Shown here: in pieces, positions 1-8,826 of the stretch
Position numbering within the stretch: position 1 is the stretch's first letter
How the letters are laid out: the number at the start of each line of letters is the position of its first letter
From: Streptomyces davaonensis JCM 4913
Lineage (GTDB): Bacteria > Actinomycetota > Actinomycetes > Streptomycetales > Streptomycetaceae
Assembly: GCF_000349325.1 (NCBI RefSeq)
Contig: NC_020504.1
Span: forward strand, 7,544,326-7,608,325
Length of the DNA: 64,000 bases
Direction of reading: 5' to 3'
Position numbers and translations under genes: made by a program
Notes under the pieces: model-generated
Database searches by the model: none
The model's input: only the letters and a program-made list of their open reading frames with translations
What the model was told of the DNA's origin: nothing

Positions 1-150
1 CTGGCCCGTGGCGGGCTCGGCGGTGGTGGTCTGCGCGTTGCCCGGAACGGCGGAGAAGGCGATGGCGGCGGCGCCGAGCGTGGCGACACCGGCGATCGCG
101 ATCTTGTGGTGCTTGGTCAGCGTGCGGCGATAACGGGTGTTCTGGGGCAT
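1..150 (-). CDS. Secreted protein, N-terminal part only (runs off window start)
   Basis: The ATG at 148-150 opens a minus-strand frame that stays open to the window edge. The first 50 residues look like a long Streptomyces signal peptide: a basic N-region (MPQNTRYRRTLTKHHK), a hydrophobic core (IAIAGVATLGAAAIAFSAV) and a small-residue stretch (PGNAQTT) where cleavage could occur. The mature part is outside the window, so the function cannot be called. The leader upstream (151-257) is highly structured. In Streptomyces such leaders often precede secreted cell-wall hydrolases, but that is only an analogy here. Confidence 0.7.
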   Translation of the reverse strand, partial: MPQNTRYRRTLTKHHKIAIAGVATLGAAAIAFSAVPGNAQTTTAEPATGQ

Positions 151-257
151 GGCGGGGTGGACCTCTTCGATTGGCGCGGAGGTCGCTCGCTGTCCGGTTG
201 CGGACACGGGTGCTTCCGGCACAAACGCCGCGGGGAGAACCCGCGGCGCTGAGCGAC
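151..257 (-). promoter_or_regulatory. Structured 5' leader with two mutually exclusive stems, candidate riboswitch
   Basis: Read on the minus strand, GTCGCTC (257-251) can pair with GAGCGAC (188-182). This encloses a 9-bp hairpin CGCCGCGGG/CCCGCGGCG (248-226) and a GTCCG/CGGAC hairpin (about 206-191), giving a three-way junction. A competing stem GACCTC (184-179)/GAGGTC (165-160) buries the likely ribosome binding site AGAGG and shares bases 182-184 with the closing stem, so the two cannot form together. All stems are read directly from the sequence. Identity as a ligand-sensing RNA is inference. A divergent ydaO (c-di-AMP) element or a new class are both possible. Confidence 0.45.
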
Positions 258-450
258 GGGAGCCATTGTTAGCGGCCGCAAAATTGCCAGGCAAAGATGT
301 GACGTACGATCCTCGATAGTGGATCGGGTGAGGGCAAATCGGGACAGACAGGAACGTCTTTCCCGCTCACGCGGGGACTCTTTATCTCCTATGTACCTTC
401 GTACGTGATCTGGGTCCTATGCGCGTCCTCACATGGGCCCGGCTGTCGCC
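258..450. other. Intergenic region downstream of queA
   Basis: There is no credible gene here. The stretch separates the queA stop (451) from the structured leader of the next minus-strand gene and should hold that gene's promoter. An imperfect hairpin around 371-386 (tcccgctcacgcgggg) could be a weak queA terminator. I could not assign a convincing -10/-35 pair. Confidence 0.4.
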
Positions 451-1536
451 TCACTGACAGTTGCGTGAGCAATGCTCTGTGTGAGGGTTCTCCGCCGGAA
501 GGAGGAGATGCAGGTCCCCGAACTCGTGCCACAGGTAGCGCCCGCGCAGCGCCTCCTCGTACCCACGGCCGACCGCCGCCCGCCCCGCCACCGCCTCCAG
601 CATCAGCAGATGCGAGGCCTCAGGCTCGTGCAGCCCGGTCAGCAGCCCGTCCACCACCCGCCCCCCGCGCTCGGGGGTCACCACCAGATCCGTCCACCCC
701 GCACGCGCGCGTACCGTCCCCTCGGCACCGGCCGCCGACTCCACGGCCCGCACGGCGGTCGTCCCCACCGCGATCACCCGGCCGCCACCCGCCCGGACCG
801 CGTTGATCAGCCGCGCCGAGACCTCCGGCACCGCGAACCGCTCCGGATACGGCGGCTCGTGCGCCTCCGCCGAGGCCACCCCGGTGTGCAGCGTGACCGG
901 TGCGAACTGCACCCCCCGGCTCACCAGCTCCGCCACCATCCGCGCCGTGAAGGGCCGCGCCGCGCTCGGCATCTCCGCACTGCCCGCCCCGTCCCCCGAC
1001 TCCAGCGCGAACACGGTTTGGTACGCCGACAGCGGCTGATCGCGCTCCGTGTAGGAGTAGCGAATGGGCCGCCCGTACTCCCGCAGCATCCCCAATACCT
1101 CCGGGCCGGATGCCCGAGCCCACCACAGCCGCTCACCTCCCGCGCTCAGCGGTTCCTCCAGCACCAGCCGCATCCCGCCGGGCAACCGCACCCCAGTGCC
1201 CGCGGGCCCGCCCGCACGCGCGCGTGTAGTGCCCCTCCCGTCCGGGTCCCGCAGTTCGACCGCCCAGCGCCCGTCGTCCCCGCGCGTGGAGAAATGCACC
1301 ACTACACGCGCGTGCCCGATCTCCCCGTCCACGGCGGCCGCCAGCGTCGGCGAGGTGTTCACCACCAGCAGGTCCCCGGCCCGCAACAGCCCGGGCAGCT
1401 CCCGGAACGCGTGATGCGCCACCTCCGTCCCCCGCGACACCAGCAGCCGTACGGAATCCCGGCCGAGCCCAGGCCCGCGCTGCTCGGCCGGCACCCGGGC
1501 CGACAGCTCCTCAGGCACCTGGAGGGCCAGCGTCAC
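451..1536 (-). CDS. queA: S-adenosylmethionine:tRNA ribosyltransferase-isomerase (QueA family)
   Basis: A 361-residue protein of the QueA family, which transfers and isomerises the ribosyl group of SAM onto 7-aminomethyl-7-deazaguanine in tRNA to make epoxyqueuosine. Family-typical stretches are GDLLVVNTSPTLAA near the N-terminus, YSYTERDQPLSAYQTVFA and GTTAVRAVES in the middle, and HEPEASHLLMLEAVAG near the C-terminus. The GTG start at 1536 overlaps the stop of the upstream SDR gene by 4 bases, so the pair is translationally coupled. A longer frame reaches 1788 but runs inside the SDR gene. No other queuosine gene lies in the window, so the substrate is inferred from family membership. Confidence 0.88.
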   Translation of the reverse strand: MTLALQVPEELSARVPAEQRGPGLGRDSVRLLVSRGTEVAHHAFRELPGLLRAGDLLVVNTSPTLAAAVDGEIGHARVVVHFSTRGDDGRWAVELRDPDGRGTTRARAGGPAGTGVRLPGGMRLVLEEPLSAGGERLWWARASGPEVLGMLREYGRPIRYSYTERDQPLSAYQTVFALESGDGAGSAEMPSAARPFTARMVAELVSRGVQFAPVTLHTGVASAEAHEPPYPERFAVPEVSARLINAVRAGGGRVIAVGTTAVRAVESAAGAEGTVRARAGWTDLVVTPERGGRVVDGLLTGLHEPEASHLLMLEAVAGRAAVGRGYEEALRGRYLWHEFGDLHLLLPAENPHTEHCSRNCQ

Positions 1537-2231
1537 CGCCCTCCCTCCAGCAGCGCCGGCGCCCCGTACCGCCCGCTCGCGGGCCGCTCCGCCAGCAACC
1601 GCAGGAACCCCGGCACCACACTCCCCGGCTCCGGCCGGGGCCCGTCGTCCTCCGGTACGGCGGCGGCGTACAGGTCCGTGGCCATGTCCCCCGGGTCCAC
1701 CGCCCAGACCCGCAGCCCTGGCTCCTCCACGCCCAGCACCGCCGCCAGCTGATCCAGGGCCGCCTTGGACGCCCCGTACCCGCCCCACGTCCCGTACGCC
1801 TCGGCCGCCGCGTCCGAACTGACGGTCACGACCGCCCCGGCCGGAGCCGCCCGCAGCAGCGGCAGCGCCTCCTGGACCAGGCCCAGCGCGGCGACCGTGT
1901 TCACCTCCAGCGCCCGCCGCAGCCCCTCCAGAGGTAGCTCCTCAAGGCGTACGAGCGGCTCGGCGCCCAGCGCGCTCGCGTTGTGCACCAGCAGATCGAC
2001 GCCGCCCAGCTTCCAGGCCGCCGCCACCAGCGCGGCCCGGTGCCCGGCGTCCGTGACATCGCCGGGCAGCGCCTCCACGCGCGTGCCGTGCGCGGAGAGG
2101 GCCGCGGCCGCCTCCTTCAGTACCGCCTCCGTCCTGGCGTCGAGCACCAGATCCCAGCCGCGCTCGGCAAACGCCTCGGCCAGCGCCCGCCCCAGCCCCT
2201 TCGAAGCCCCCGTGATGATCGCTACCGGCAT
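1533..2231 (-). CDS. Short-chain dehydrogenase/reductase
   Basis: A 232-residue classical SDR. It has the NAD(P)-binding TGASKGLG motif at residues 7-14, an NAS motif after the fourth strand (residues near 92), a VSSDAA segment at the catalytic Ser position, and the YGASK active-site Tyr/Lys pair. The ATG at 2231 is preceded by GAGGAGAA, a good ribosome binding site; an in-frame start 11 codons upstream lacks one. It overlaps queA by 4 bases and is probably co-transcribed with it. The substrate cannot be deduced. Confidence 0.85.
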   Translation of the reverse strand: MPVAIITGASKGLGRALAEAFAERGWDLVLDARTEAVLKEAAAALSAHGTRVEALPGDVTDAGHRAALVAAAWKLGGVDLLVHNASALGAEPLVRLEELPLEGLRRALEVNTVAALGLVQEALPLLRAAPAGAVVTVSSDAAAEAYGTWGGYGASKAALDQLAAVLGVEEPGLRVWAVDPGDMATDLYAAAVPEDDGPRPEPGSVVPGFLRLLAERPASGRYGAPALLEGGR

Positions 2232-2430
2232 GACACGTTCTCCTCGTCCTCGATGTGCCCTCAACGTAGGAACGGGCCCGCCGGCCCCGCCTCGGACGGG
2301 AGTCGCGAAGCACCGGGTCCCTTTGGCGGGGGGCCTGCGCCCGGGGACCTCAGCCCTAGGGCCACGGGCCTAGGCGGGGGCGGTCACAGGGCTGATCCGC
2401 GCTGTCACACCTCGCCGGTACCGTGAGCAC

Positions 2431-3576
2431 ATGAATCAAGGTCGAGGGTCCGGTCTGGCGGCGGTGAGCTCCGCGCTGCTGGCCATGAGCAGGCATCTGG
2501 AGGTGCGCGACGTCCTCAAGACGATCGTCGCCTCGGCCCGCGAGCTGCTGGACGCGCAGTACGCCGCCCTCGGTGTCCCGGACGACCACGGCGGCTTCGC
2601 CCAGTTCGTGGTCGACGGTGTCAGCGACGAGCAGTGGAAGGCCATCGGCCCGCTCCCGCGCCAGCACGGCATCCTCGCGGCCATGCTCCACGAGGCCAGG
2701 CCCGAGCGGCTCGCCGACGTCCGCAAGGACCCCCGCTTCGAGGGCTGGCCGTCCGCCCACCCCGAGATGTCCGACTTCCTGGGCCTGCCGATCCGCGACG
2801 GCGACGAGATCATCGGCGCGCTGTTCCTCGCCAACAAGAACTGCTCCAAGCCGGAAGGCACCTGCGGCTTCGACCGGCAGGACGAGGAACTGCTCGCGCT
2901 CCTCGCCCAGCACGCGGCCATCGCGCTCACCAATGCCCGCCTGTACGAGCGCAGCCGGGAGCTGACCATCGCCGAGGAGCGCTCCCGGCTGGCCCATGAA
3001 CTGCACGACGCGGTCAGCCAGAAGCTGTTCTCCCTGCGCCTGACCGCCCAGGCCGCCGCCGCCCTCGTCGACCGCGACCCGTCCCGCGCCAAGGGCGAGC
3101 TCCAGCAGGTCGCGGTGCTCGCCGCGGAGGCCGCGGACGAACTGCGCGCCGCCGTCGTCGAGCTGCGCCCCGCGGCCCTCGACGAGGACGGCCTGGTCGC
3201 CACCCTGCGCACCCACGTCCAGGTCCTCGACCGCGCCCACGGCGCGCGCGTGTCCTTCGACGGCCGGGGAGTGCGGGCACTGCCCGCCGCCCAGGAGGAG
3301 GCCCTCCTGCGCGTCGCCCAGGAGGCCCTGCACAACGCGCTGCGCCACTCCGGCGCGGACGCCGTCGACGTGGCCCTGCACCGCAGCGGCACCGGAGCCG
3401 TGCTGCGGGTCATGGACAACGGACGCGGCTTCGACCCCAGGACCGTGCGCCGCGCCGGACGCCACCTCGGCCTCGTCTCCATGCGGGACCGGGCCGACGG
3501 GGTCGGCGGCACACTGACCGTGGAATCGGCGCCCGGCAAGGGCACCACGATCGAGATGGAGGTTCCCGGTGGCTGA
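2431..3576 (+). CDS. GAF-domain sensor histidine kinase, NarL/DesK type
   Basis: A 381-residue cytosolic histidine kinase with no membrane segment. A GAF sensor domain spans about residues 15-170, and a HisKA_3 dimerisation domain follows with the phospho-acceptor in RLAHELHDAVSQ (His192). A HATPase domain with an N-box (EALHNALRHS) and G-box (DNGRGFD) completes it. The ATG at 2431 lies 8 bases after a TACCGT hexamer, so the transcript may be leaderless. The gene overlaps the response regulator by 8 bases, so the two form a cognate pair. The signal is unknown. Confidence 0.9.
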   Translation: MNQGRGSGLAAVSSALLAMSRHLEVRDVLKTIVASARELLDAQYAALGVPDDHGGFAQFVVDGVSDEQWKAIGPLPRQHGILAAMLHEARPERLADVRKDPRFEGWPSAHPEMSDFLGLPIRDGDEIIGALFLANKNCSKPEGTCGFDRQDEELLALLAQHAAIALTNARLYERSRELTIAEERSRLAHELHDAVSQKLFSLRLTAQAAAALVDRDPSRAKGELQQVAVLAAEAADELRAAVVELRPAALDEDGLVATLRTHVQVLDRAHGARVSFDGRGVRALPAAQEEALLRVAQEALHNALRHSGADAVDVALHRSGTGAVLRVMDNGRGFDPRTVRRAGRHLGLVSMRDRADGVGGTLTVESAPGKGTTIEMEVPGG

Positions 3577-4210
3577 CCCGATCAAGGTGCTGCTCGTCGA
3601 CGACCACCAGGTCGTCCGCCGGGGCCTGCGCACCTTCCTCGAAGTGCAGGACGACATCGAGGTGGTGGGCGAGGCGGCCGACGGCGCGGAGGGAGTCGCC
3701 CGCACCGAGGAACTCAGACCGGACGTCGTGCTGATGGACATCAAGATGCCCGGCATGGACGGCGTCGACGCCCTGCGCAAGCTCCGCGAGCTGAACAACC
3801 CCGCGCGGGTGCTGATCGTCACCAGCTTCACCGAACAGCGCACCGTCGTCCCGGCCCTGCGCGCAGGGGCCGCCGGTTACGTCTACAAGGACGTCGACCC
3901 GGACGCCCTGGCCGGTGCCATCCGCTCCGTGCACGCCGGGCACATCCTGCTCCAGCCCGAGGTCGCGGGCGCGCTGCTGTCCCAGGAGGAGTCGGGGCCC
4001 AGCCAGGGCAGAGCCGGTTCGCTGACCGAGCGGGAGCGCGAGGTGCTCGGGCTGATAGCCGACGGCCGCTCCAACCGGGAGATCGCCCGCGCGCTGGTCC
4101 TCTCCGAGAAGACGGTGAAGACCCATGTCTCGAACATCCTGATGAAGCTCGACCTGGCGGACCGCACCCAGGCGGCGCTGTGGGCGGTACGGCACGGTGT
4201 GGCCGGATAA
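3569..4210 (+). CDS. LuxR/NarL-family response regulator
   Basis: A 213-residue response regulator. The receiver domain (residues 1-125) has the acidic pair DD (11-12), the phosphorylation site Asp57 in VVLMDIKMPGMDG, and the conserved Lys in GYVYKDV. A linker is followed by a C-terminal LuxR helix-turn-helix (LTEREREVLGLIADGRSNREIARALVLSEKTVKTHVSNIL, seen at about residues 150-190). The GTG start at 3569 lies inside the kinase gene. It stands immediately upstream of chpE, which makes control of aerial-growth functions a reasonable guess but no more than that. Confidence 0.92.
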   Translation: MADPIKVLLVDDHQVVRRGLRTFLEVQDDIEVVGEAADGAEGVARTEELRPDVVLMDIKMPGMDGVDALRKLRELNNPARVLIVTSFTEQRTVVPALRAGAAGYVYKDVDPDALAGAIRSVHAGHILLQPEVAGALLSQEESGPSQGRAGSLTEREREVLGLIADGRSNREIARALVLSEKTVKTHVSNILMKLDLADRTQAALWAVRHGVAG

Positions 4211-4367
4211 GAGCGAAGCGCTCGGCAATACGGAGGGTTCCGCTCCGGACTGAGATTCATACCGTCGTGGGAATGTCCCCCGGATGGCGCATCCTCCGAG
4301 GATCTCCGGCGTTCTCCAGTGCGTGCTGCGGCGAGTGCCGCGGCAGACGCTAGGGAGGGCTCAGAAA

Positions 4368-4610
4368 GTGAAGAACCTGAAGAAGGCAGCGGCCGTGACG
4401 ATGGTGGCCGGCGGACTGATCGCCGCTGGTGCCGGGATGGCCTCCGCCACCGACGCCCACGCCGACGGCCAGGCCGTGGGCTCGCCGGGCGTCGTCTCGG
4501 GCAACCTCGTCCAGGCCCCGATCCACGTCCCGGTCAACGCGGTCGGCAACAGCGTGAACGTCGTCGGCATCCTGAACCCGGCCTTCGGCAACCTGGGCAT
4601 CAACCACTGA
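4368..4610 (+). CDS. chpE: Short chaplin, ChpE-type (Cys-less)
   Basis: An 80-residue secreted chaplin, a hydrophobic surface protein that assembles into amyloid-like fibrils on aerial hyphae and lowers water surface tension. It has a signal peptide (residues 1-27, ending ASAT) and one chaplin domain containing GNLVQAPIHVPVN and NPAFGNLGIN. Most short chaplins carry two Cys in the domain. This one has none, which is the hallmark of ChpE. The GTG at 4368 follows AGGGAGG by 10 bases; a longer frame from 4284 adds a sequence unlike a signal peptide. A strong terminator follows. Confidence 0.93.
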   Translation: MKNLKKAAAVTMVAGGLIAAGAGMASATDAHADGQAVGSPGVVSGNLVQAPIHVPVNAVGNSVNVVGILNPAFGNLGINH

Positions 4611-4632
4611 CGCGGGTCGCCTTACGACTTCC

Positions 4633-4658
4633 GGCCTCCCGGGCTCACCCGGGAGGCC
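4633..4658 (+). terminator. Factor-independent terminator after chpE
   Basis: An 11-bp perfect stem (GGCCTCCCGGG/CCCGGGAGGCC) with a CTCA loop lies 23 bases after the chpE stop. There is no U-tract, as is usual in Streptomyces. Confidence 0.7.
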
Positions 4659-4722
4659 GACTGGCATATCTGCCCAATCGTCGTAGCTGCGGGCAGTCCT
4701 GCCGCTGGGGCGGCACGGGTGG

Positions 4723-4753
4723 GCTGGGGGTCCCCCTCTGGGGGAGGCACCCC
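4723..4753. repeat. GC-rich palindromic intergenic repeat
   Basis: GGGGGTCCCCC is followed directly by CTCTGGGGGAGG and CACCCC, which can fold into alternative hairpins. Elements with this core are familiar between Streptomyces genes. It lies between chpE and the convergent gene 4819-5607 and may act as a second terminator. Confidence 0.4.
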
Positions 4754-4818
4754 GCCAGCGCGGGCGAGCGCACCCACCCCGACGCCAGCCACGACTCCGG
4801 GTCACCCGCAACCAGCAC

Positions 4819-5607
4819 TCACCGAGCCCCGCGCTCCCGTTCCTCCACGTACGCGTTATACGCAGCCACCTGCGCCCGCCGAGCCGTCCGCTCCACCGGC
4901 CGCAGCGCAGAAGCCCGCGCCGCCATCTCACCGGACGTCACCGCGCCCCCGTGCCCGTTCGAGGACGCCAGCGACACCAGCATCCCCACCCGCTGCGCCA
5001 GCTCCAGCACCCGCACAGCCCGAGGCGGATACCCAGGCGCCAACACCTCCCGCCCCCGCTCGGCCCGCGCCCGATACGCATCGATCGCCGCCTCAGCCAC
5101 CGGCCCCGACCCGGCCACATCCAACCGGGACAACACCTCGGTTGCCTCGCGAAGGGCCTCCGCCAGCTCCCGCTCCGCCTCCCCGAGCGACGGCACATCC
5201 GCAGGCGGCGCCTCCCGCACCGGCAGCACATGCCAGACAACCTCGACATGCTCATCACCCTCGGGCCCGGCCGAGTACACCTCGGGCACCAACCCGAGCG
5301 CGGCCCCATGGCAGACGACGGCCTCCTCCGCCTCCAGAGCCCGCGCATTGAACTCGGGCGGCCCGCTGAGCCCCAGCGGATGCCCCGGCGCCGGCAACGC
5401 GACCCGCAGCCCCGACACCCCGAGCGCCCGCAGCCGCCCGAGCCCCAACGTGAGCCCCACCGGCCCGGACTCGCCCGGCAGCCCTTCGATCCGGTGCACG
5501 GCGTCGTCACCGACGATCGCGAGCACAGAGTCATCCGGCGACACAAGTCCGGCCAAAAGGGCGTTTCCCCAAGCGGCAAGGCGTCCTGAACGCGGTTCCG
5601 AGAGCAT
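4819..5607 (-). CDS. Conserved actinobacterial hypothetical protein
   Basis: A 262-residue soluble protein that I cannot assign to a functional family. The N-terminal half is rich in small hydrophobic residues with an alternating strand/helix feel (SVLAIVGDDAVHRIEG). The C-terminal half (residues 140-262) is Ala/Glu/Arg-rich and probably helical. No catalytic motif, signal peptide or membrane segment is visible. The ATG at 5607 follows GGAGG closely. It is divergent from the ABC ATPase gene and convergent with chpE. Codon use is typical of the region, so the frame is real. Confidence 0.7.
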   Translation of the reverse strand: MLSEPRSGRLAAWGNALLAGLVSPDDSVLAIVGDDAVHRIEGLPGESGPVGLTLGLGRLRALGVSGLRVALPAPGHPLGLSGPPEFNARALEAEEAVVCHGAALGLVPEVYSAGPEGDEHVEVVWHVLPVREAPPADVPSLGEAERELAEALREATEVLSRLDVAGSGPVAEAAIDAYRARAERGREVLAPGYPPRAVRVLELAQRVGMLVSLASSNGHGGAVTSGEMAARASALRPVERTARRAQVAAYNAYVEERERGAR

Positions 5608-5757
5608 GCCTCCACCCTAAGGACAGGACCGATGGAATGAAGCGCCCGACCGGTGGCGTAGATTTCGTTGAGGGGTGCGCCCATGAGTGCGCCCTGACGC
5701 GCACGCGACCACCGAGACGCCGAGACCGGTCACACTGCAAGGGGAGACAACGCGCTC

Positions 5758-6549
<792 letters not shown>

Positions 6550-6603
6550 TCCACCTCAAGTGCGCCCTGTCCCAGGCAGGTTGTGCGGTCCTACCATGAC
6601 CAT

Positions 6604-7035
6604 GTGAACGACATCGACGCATGGGTGTGGTGGCTCATCGGCGCGGCCGCGCTCGGAATCCCGCTCGTGATGACCGCGATGCCCGAACTGGGCATGCTCG
6701 CAGTCGGCGCCCTCGCCGCCGCGGGCGTGGCCGGACTCGGTGCCGGAGTCGTCGTCCAGGTCCTGGTCTTCGCCGCCGTCTCGGTCGCGCTGATCCTCGC
6801 CGTACGCCCCCTCGCCGCCCGGCACCGCGCCCAGCGGCCCCAACTCGTCTCCGGAGTCGAGGCGTTGAAGGGCAAACAGGCGGTCGTACTGGAACGGGTG
6901 GACGCCTCCGGCGGCCGGATCAAGCTCGCCGGGGAGATCTGGTCCGCCCGCTCCCTCGACGGCGGCCAGGCCTACGAAGTGGGGCAGGAAGTGGACGTGG
7001 TGGACATCGAAGGCGCCACGGCGATTGTCATGTGA
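6604..7035 (+). CDS. NfeD-family membrane protein
   Basis: A 143-residue protein with two or three N-terminal hydrophobic segments (about residues 5-75: WWLIGAAALGIPLVM, MLAVGALAAAGVAGLGAGVVV, VLVFAAVSVALILAV). A C-terminal OB-fold domain of the NfeD type follows (GKQAVVLERVDASGGRIKLAGEIWSARS...VVDIEGATAIV). NfeD proteins usually sit next to, and probably work with, SPFH/stomatin proteins; here the SPFH gene follows 131 bases downstream. I prefer the GTG at 6604 (VNDIDAWVWW) over an upstream in-frame start that lacks a binding site. Confidence 0.87.
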   Translation: MNDIDAWVWWLIGAAALGIPLVMTAMPELGMLAVGALAAAGVAGLGAGVVVQVLVFAAVSVALILAVRPLAARHRAQRPQLVSGVEALKGKQAVVLERVDASGGRIKLAGEIWSARSLDGGQAYEVGQEVDVVDIEGATAIVM

Positions 7036-7050
7036 CCTCGCACGACGTAA

Positions 7051-7069
7051 CTGGGGGAACACCCCCCAG
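7051..7069 (+). terminator. Hairpin between nfeD and the SPFH gene
   Basis: CTGGGGG/CCCCCAG with a short loop lies 16 bases after the NfeD stop. It is either a partial terminator or an attenuator between the two genes. Confidence 0.4.
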
Positions 7070-7166
7070 GGCACACGACGGTCTGTCAGACTCGACCGAC
7101 AAGATCTTCAACAAGCATAAGATCTGCCGAAGTTGCCGCAGCGGAGAAGGGGTACGGGGAAAGACG

Positions 7167-8117
7167 ATGGAACCGGTCATCATCGTCCTGATCATTCTGG
7201 TGGTGTTGGTCTTCATCGCCCTGATCAAGACGATCCAGGTCATCCCGCAGGCGAGCGCGGCCATCGTCGAGCGCTTCGGCCGCTACACGCGGACTCTCAA
7301 CGCGGGCCTCAACATCGTGGTCCCGTTCATCGACACCATCCGCAACCGCATCGACCTGCGCGAACAGGTCGTGCCCTTCCCGCCCCAGCCGGTGATCACC
7401 CAGGACAACCTGGTCGTGAACATCGACACGGTCATCTACTACCAGGTGACCGACGCCCGCGCCGCCACCTACGAAGTCGCCAGCTACATCCAGGCGATCG
7501 AGCAGCTCACGGTCACCACCCTCCGCAACATCATCGGTGGCATGGACCTGGAGCGCACCCTGACCTCCCGCGAGGAGATCAACGCGGCCCTGCGCGGCGT
7601 CCTCGACGAGGCAACGGGCAAGTGGGGCATCCGAGTCAACCGAGTCGAGCTCAAGGCGATCGAACCGCCCACCTCCATCCAGGACTCGATGGAGAAGCAG
7701 ATGCGCGCCGACCGCGACAAGCGCGCCGCGATCCTCACGGCGGAAGGTACGCGCCAGGCGGCCATCCTCACCGCGGAGGGCGAGAAGCAGTCCCAGATCC
7801 TGCGCGCCGAGGGCGAGGCCAAGGCAGCGGCCCTGCGAGCCGAGGGCGAGGCCCAGGCGGTCCGCACGGTCTTCGAGGCGATCCACGCCGGCGACCCCGA
7901 CCAGAAGCTCCTCTCCTACCAGTACCTCCAGATGCTCCCCAAGATCGCCGAAGGCGACGCCAACAAGCTCTGGATCGTCCCGAGCGAAATCGGCGACGCC
8001 CTCAAGGGCCTCTCCGGCGCGATGGGCAACTTCGGCCCGCTGGGCGGCGGTTCGGGAGGCGGCAACTCCGGCAGCGGAACCGGCACGGAACGCCGAGAGA
8101 AGCCGAGCATCGACTGA
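7167..8117 (+). CDS. SPFH/band 7 (stomatin-like) membrane protein
   Basis: A 316-residue stomatin/prohibitin-type protein. It has an N-terminal membrane anchor (residues 3-22, IIVLIILVVLVFIALIKT) and a band 7 domain (about 25-185: VIPQASAAIVERFGRYTRTL...IDLREQVVPFPPQPVITQDN). A coiled coil with repeated AEGE(K/A) units (about 185-240) and a Gly/Ser-rich tail follow. Such proteins form oligomeric microdomain scaffolds with NfeD partners, and the NfeD gene is immediately upstream. The ATG at 7167 follows GGGGAAAG. A strong terminator ends the unit. Confidence 0.93.
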   Translation: MEPVIIVLIILVVLVFIALIKTIQVIPQASAAIVERFGRYTRTLNAGLNIVVPFIDTIRNRIDLREQVVPFPPQPVITQDNLVVNIDTVIYYQVTDARAATYEVASYIQAIEQLTVTTLRNIIGGMDLERTLTSREEINAALRGVLDEATGKWGIRVNRVELKAIEPPTSIQDSMEKQMRADRDKRAAILTAEGTRQAAILTAEGEKQSQILRAEGEAKAAALRAEGEAQAVRTVFEAIHAGDPDQKLLSYQYLQMLPKIAEGDANKLWIVPSEIGDALKGLSGAMGNFGPLGGGSGGGNSGSGTGTERREKPSID

Positions 8118-8127
8118 GATACGACAA

Positions 8128-8159
8128 CGGGGGCCGCCTTCAAAAGAAGGCGGCCCCCG
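8128..8159 (+). terminator. Terminator after the SPFH gene
   Basis: A 13-bp perfect GC-rich stem, GGGGGCCGCCTTC paired with GAAGGCGGCCCCC around an AAAA loop, starts 11 bases after the stop. It lies between convergent genes and can serve both strands. Confidence 0.85.
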
Positions 8160-8173
8160 TTGATGCTCAGCGG

Positions 8174-8680
8174 CTACGCGGCGTCCCTGGCCAACCAGTC
8201 GGGCAGCGCCGAAAACTCCTCGGCGCCCAGGGACAGCAACATCGCATCAGCAGGCGTCGGCTCGAACGGCTCCCGCAGCAACGGCATTCCCGCCTCAACA
8301 GGCGTCCGGTTCGCCTTACGGTGATTGTCCTCCGCACAAGAGGCCACCGTGTTCAGCCAGGTGTCCTGACCACCCTGCGACCGCGGAAGCACGTGGTCCA
8401 CGGTCGTGGCCCGACGACCGCAGTACGCGCACCGGTGTCGGTCCCTGACCAGCACACCCCGCCTCGACCACGGTGCTCGTCTTCGGAACGGCACCCGTAC
8501 ATACCTGCACAACCTGATCACCCGGGGCGCCGGTATATCGACCGCGGCTCCGCGCATACGCAGTTCGGGGTGGGACTGCTCGACGACGGCCTTGTCCTGA
8601 AGCACCAGAACGACGGCTCGGTTCAAAGTCACCGTCGAAAGCGGCTCAAAGCTCGCGTTCAGTACCAGCGTGTCCCGCAT
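8174..8680 (-). CDS. HNH endonuclease family protein
   Basis: A 168-residue protein. The N-terminal half (MRDTLVLNASFEPLSTV...) is characteristic of a widely conserved actinobacterial HNH family. The nuclease core is CAYCGRRATTVDHVLPRSQGG followed by NTVASCAEDNHRKANR: two CxxC-like zinc ligands, the catalytic His in VDHV, and the Asn/His of the last helix. The biological substrate of this family is not known to me. The start at 8680 is chosen because the family begins at MRDTLVLN; the frame extends upstream into non-coding-like sequence. Confidence 0.85.
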   Translation of the reverse strand: MRDTLVLNASFEPLSTVTLNRAVVLVLQDKAVVEQSHPELRMRGAAVDIPAPRVIRLCRYVRVPFRRRAPWSRRGVLVRDRHRCAYCGRRATTVDHVLPRSQGGQDTWLNTVASCAEDNHRKANRTPVEAGMPLLREPFEPTPADAMLLSLGAEEFSALPDWLARDAA

Positions 8681-8774
8681 GACCAGCCCACCTCCTATGT
8701 GCAGCGGCCCACCCCTTGGCGGGCTGGGATCAACTCTGGCCGGGCACGCCGAGATGGACAACGAAATAAAAAAT

Positions 8775-8810
8775 GCCCGCCCCTGATCACTTCCATGACC
8801 GGGGGCGGGC
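8775..8810 (-). terminator. Terminator after the YbhB gene
   Basis: On the minus strand a GCCCGCCCC/GGGGCGGGC stem is followed by a run of six T. This is one of the few canonical U-tract terminators in the window. It isolates the YbhB gene from the HNH gene. Confidence 0.8.
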
Positions 8811-8826
8811 AAACGTTCAATGAACG

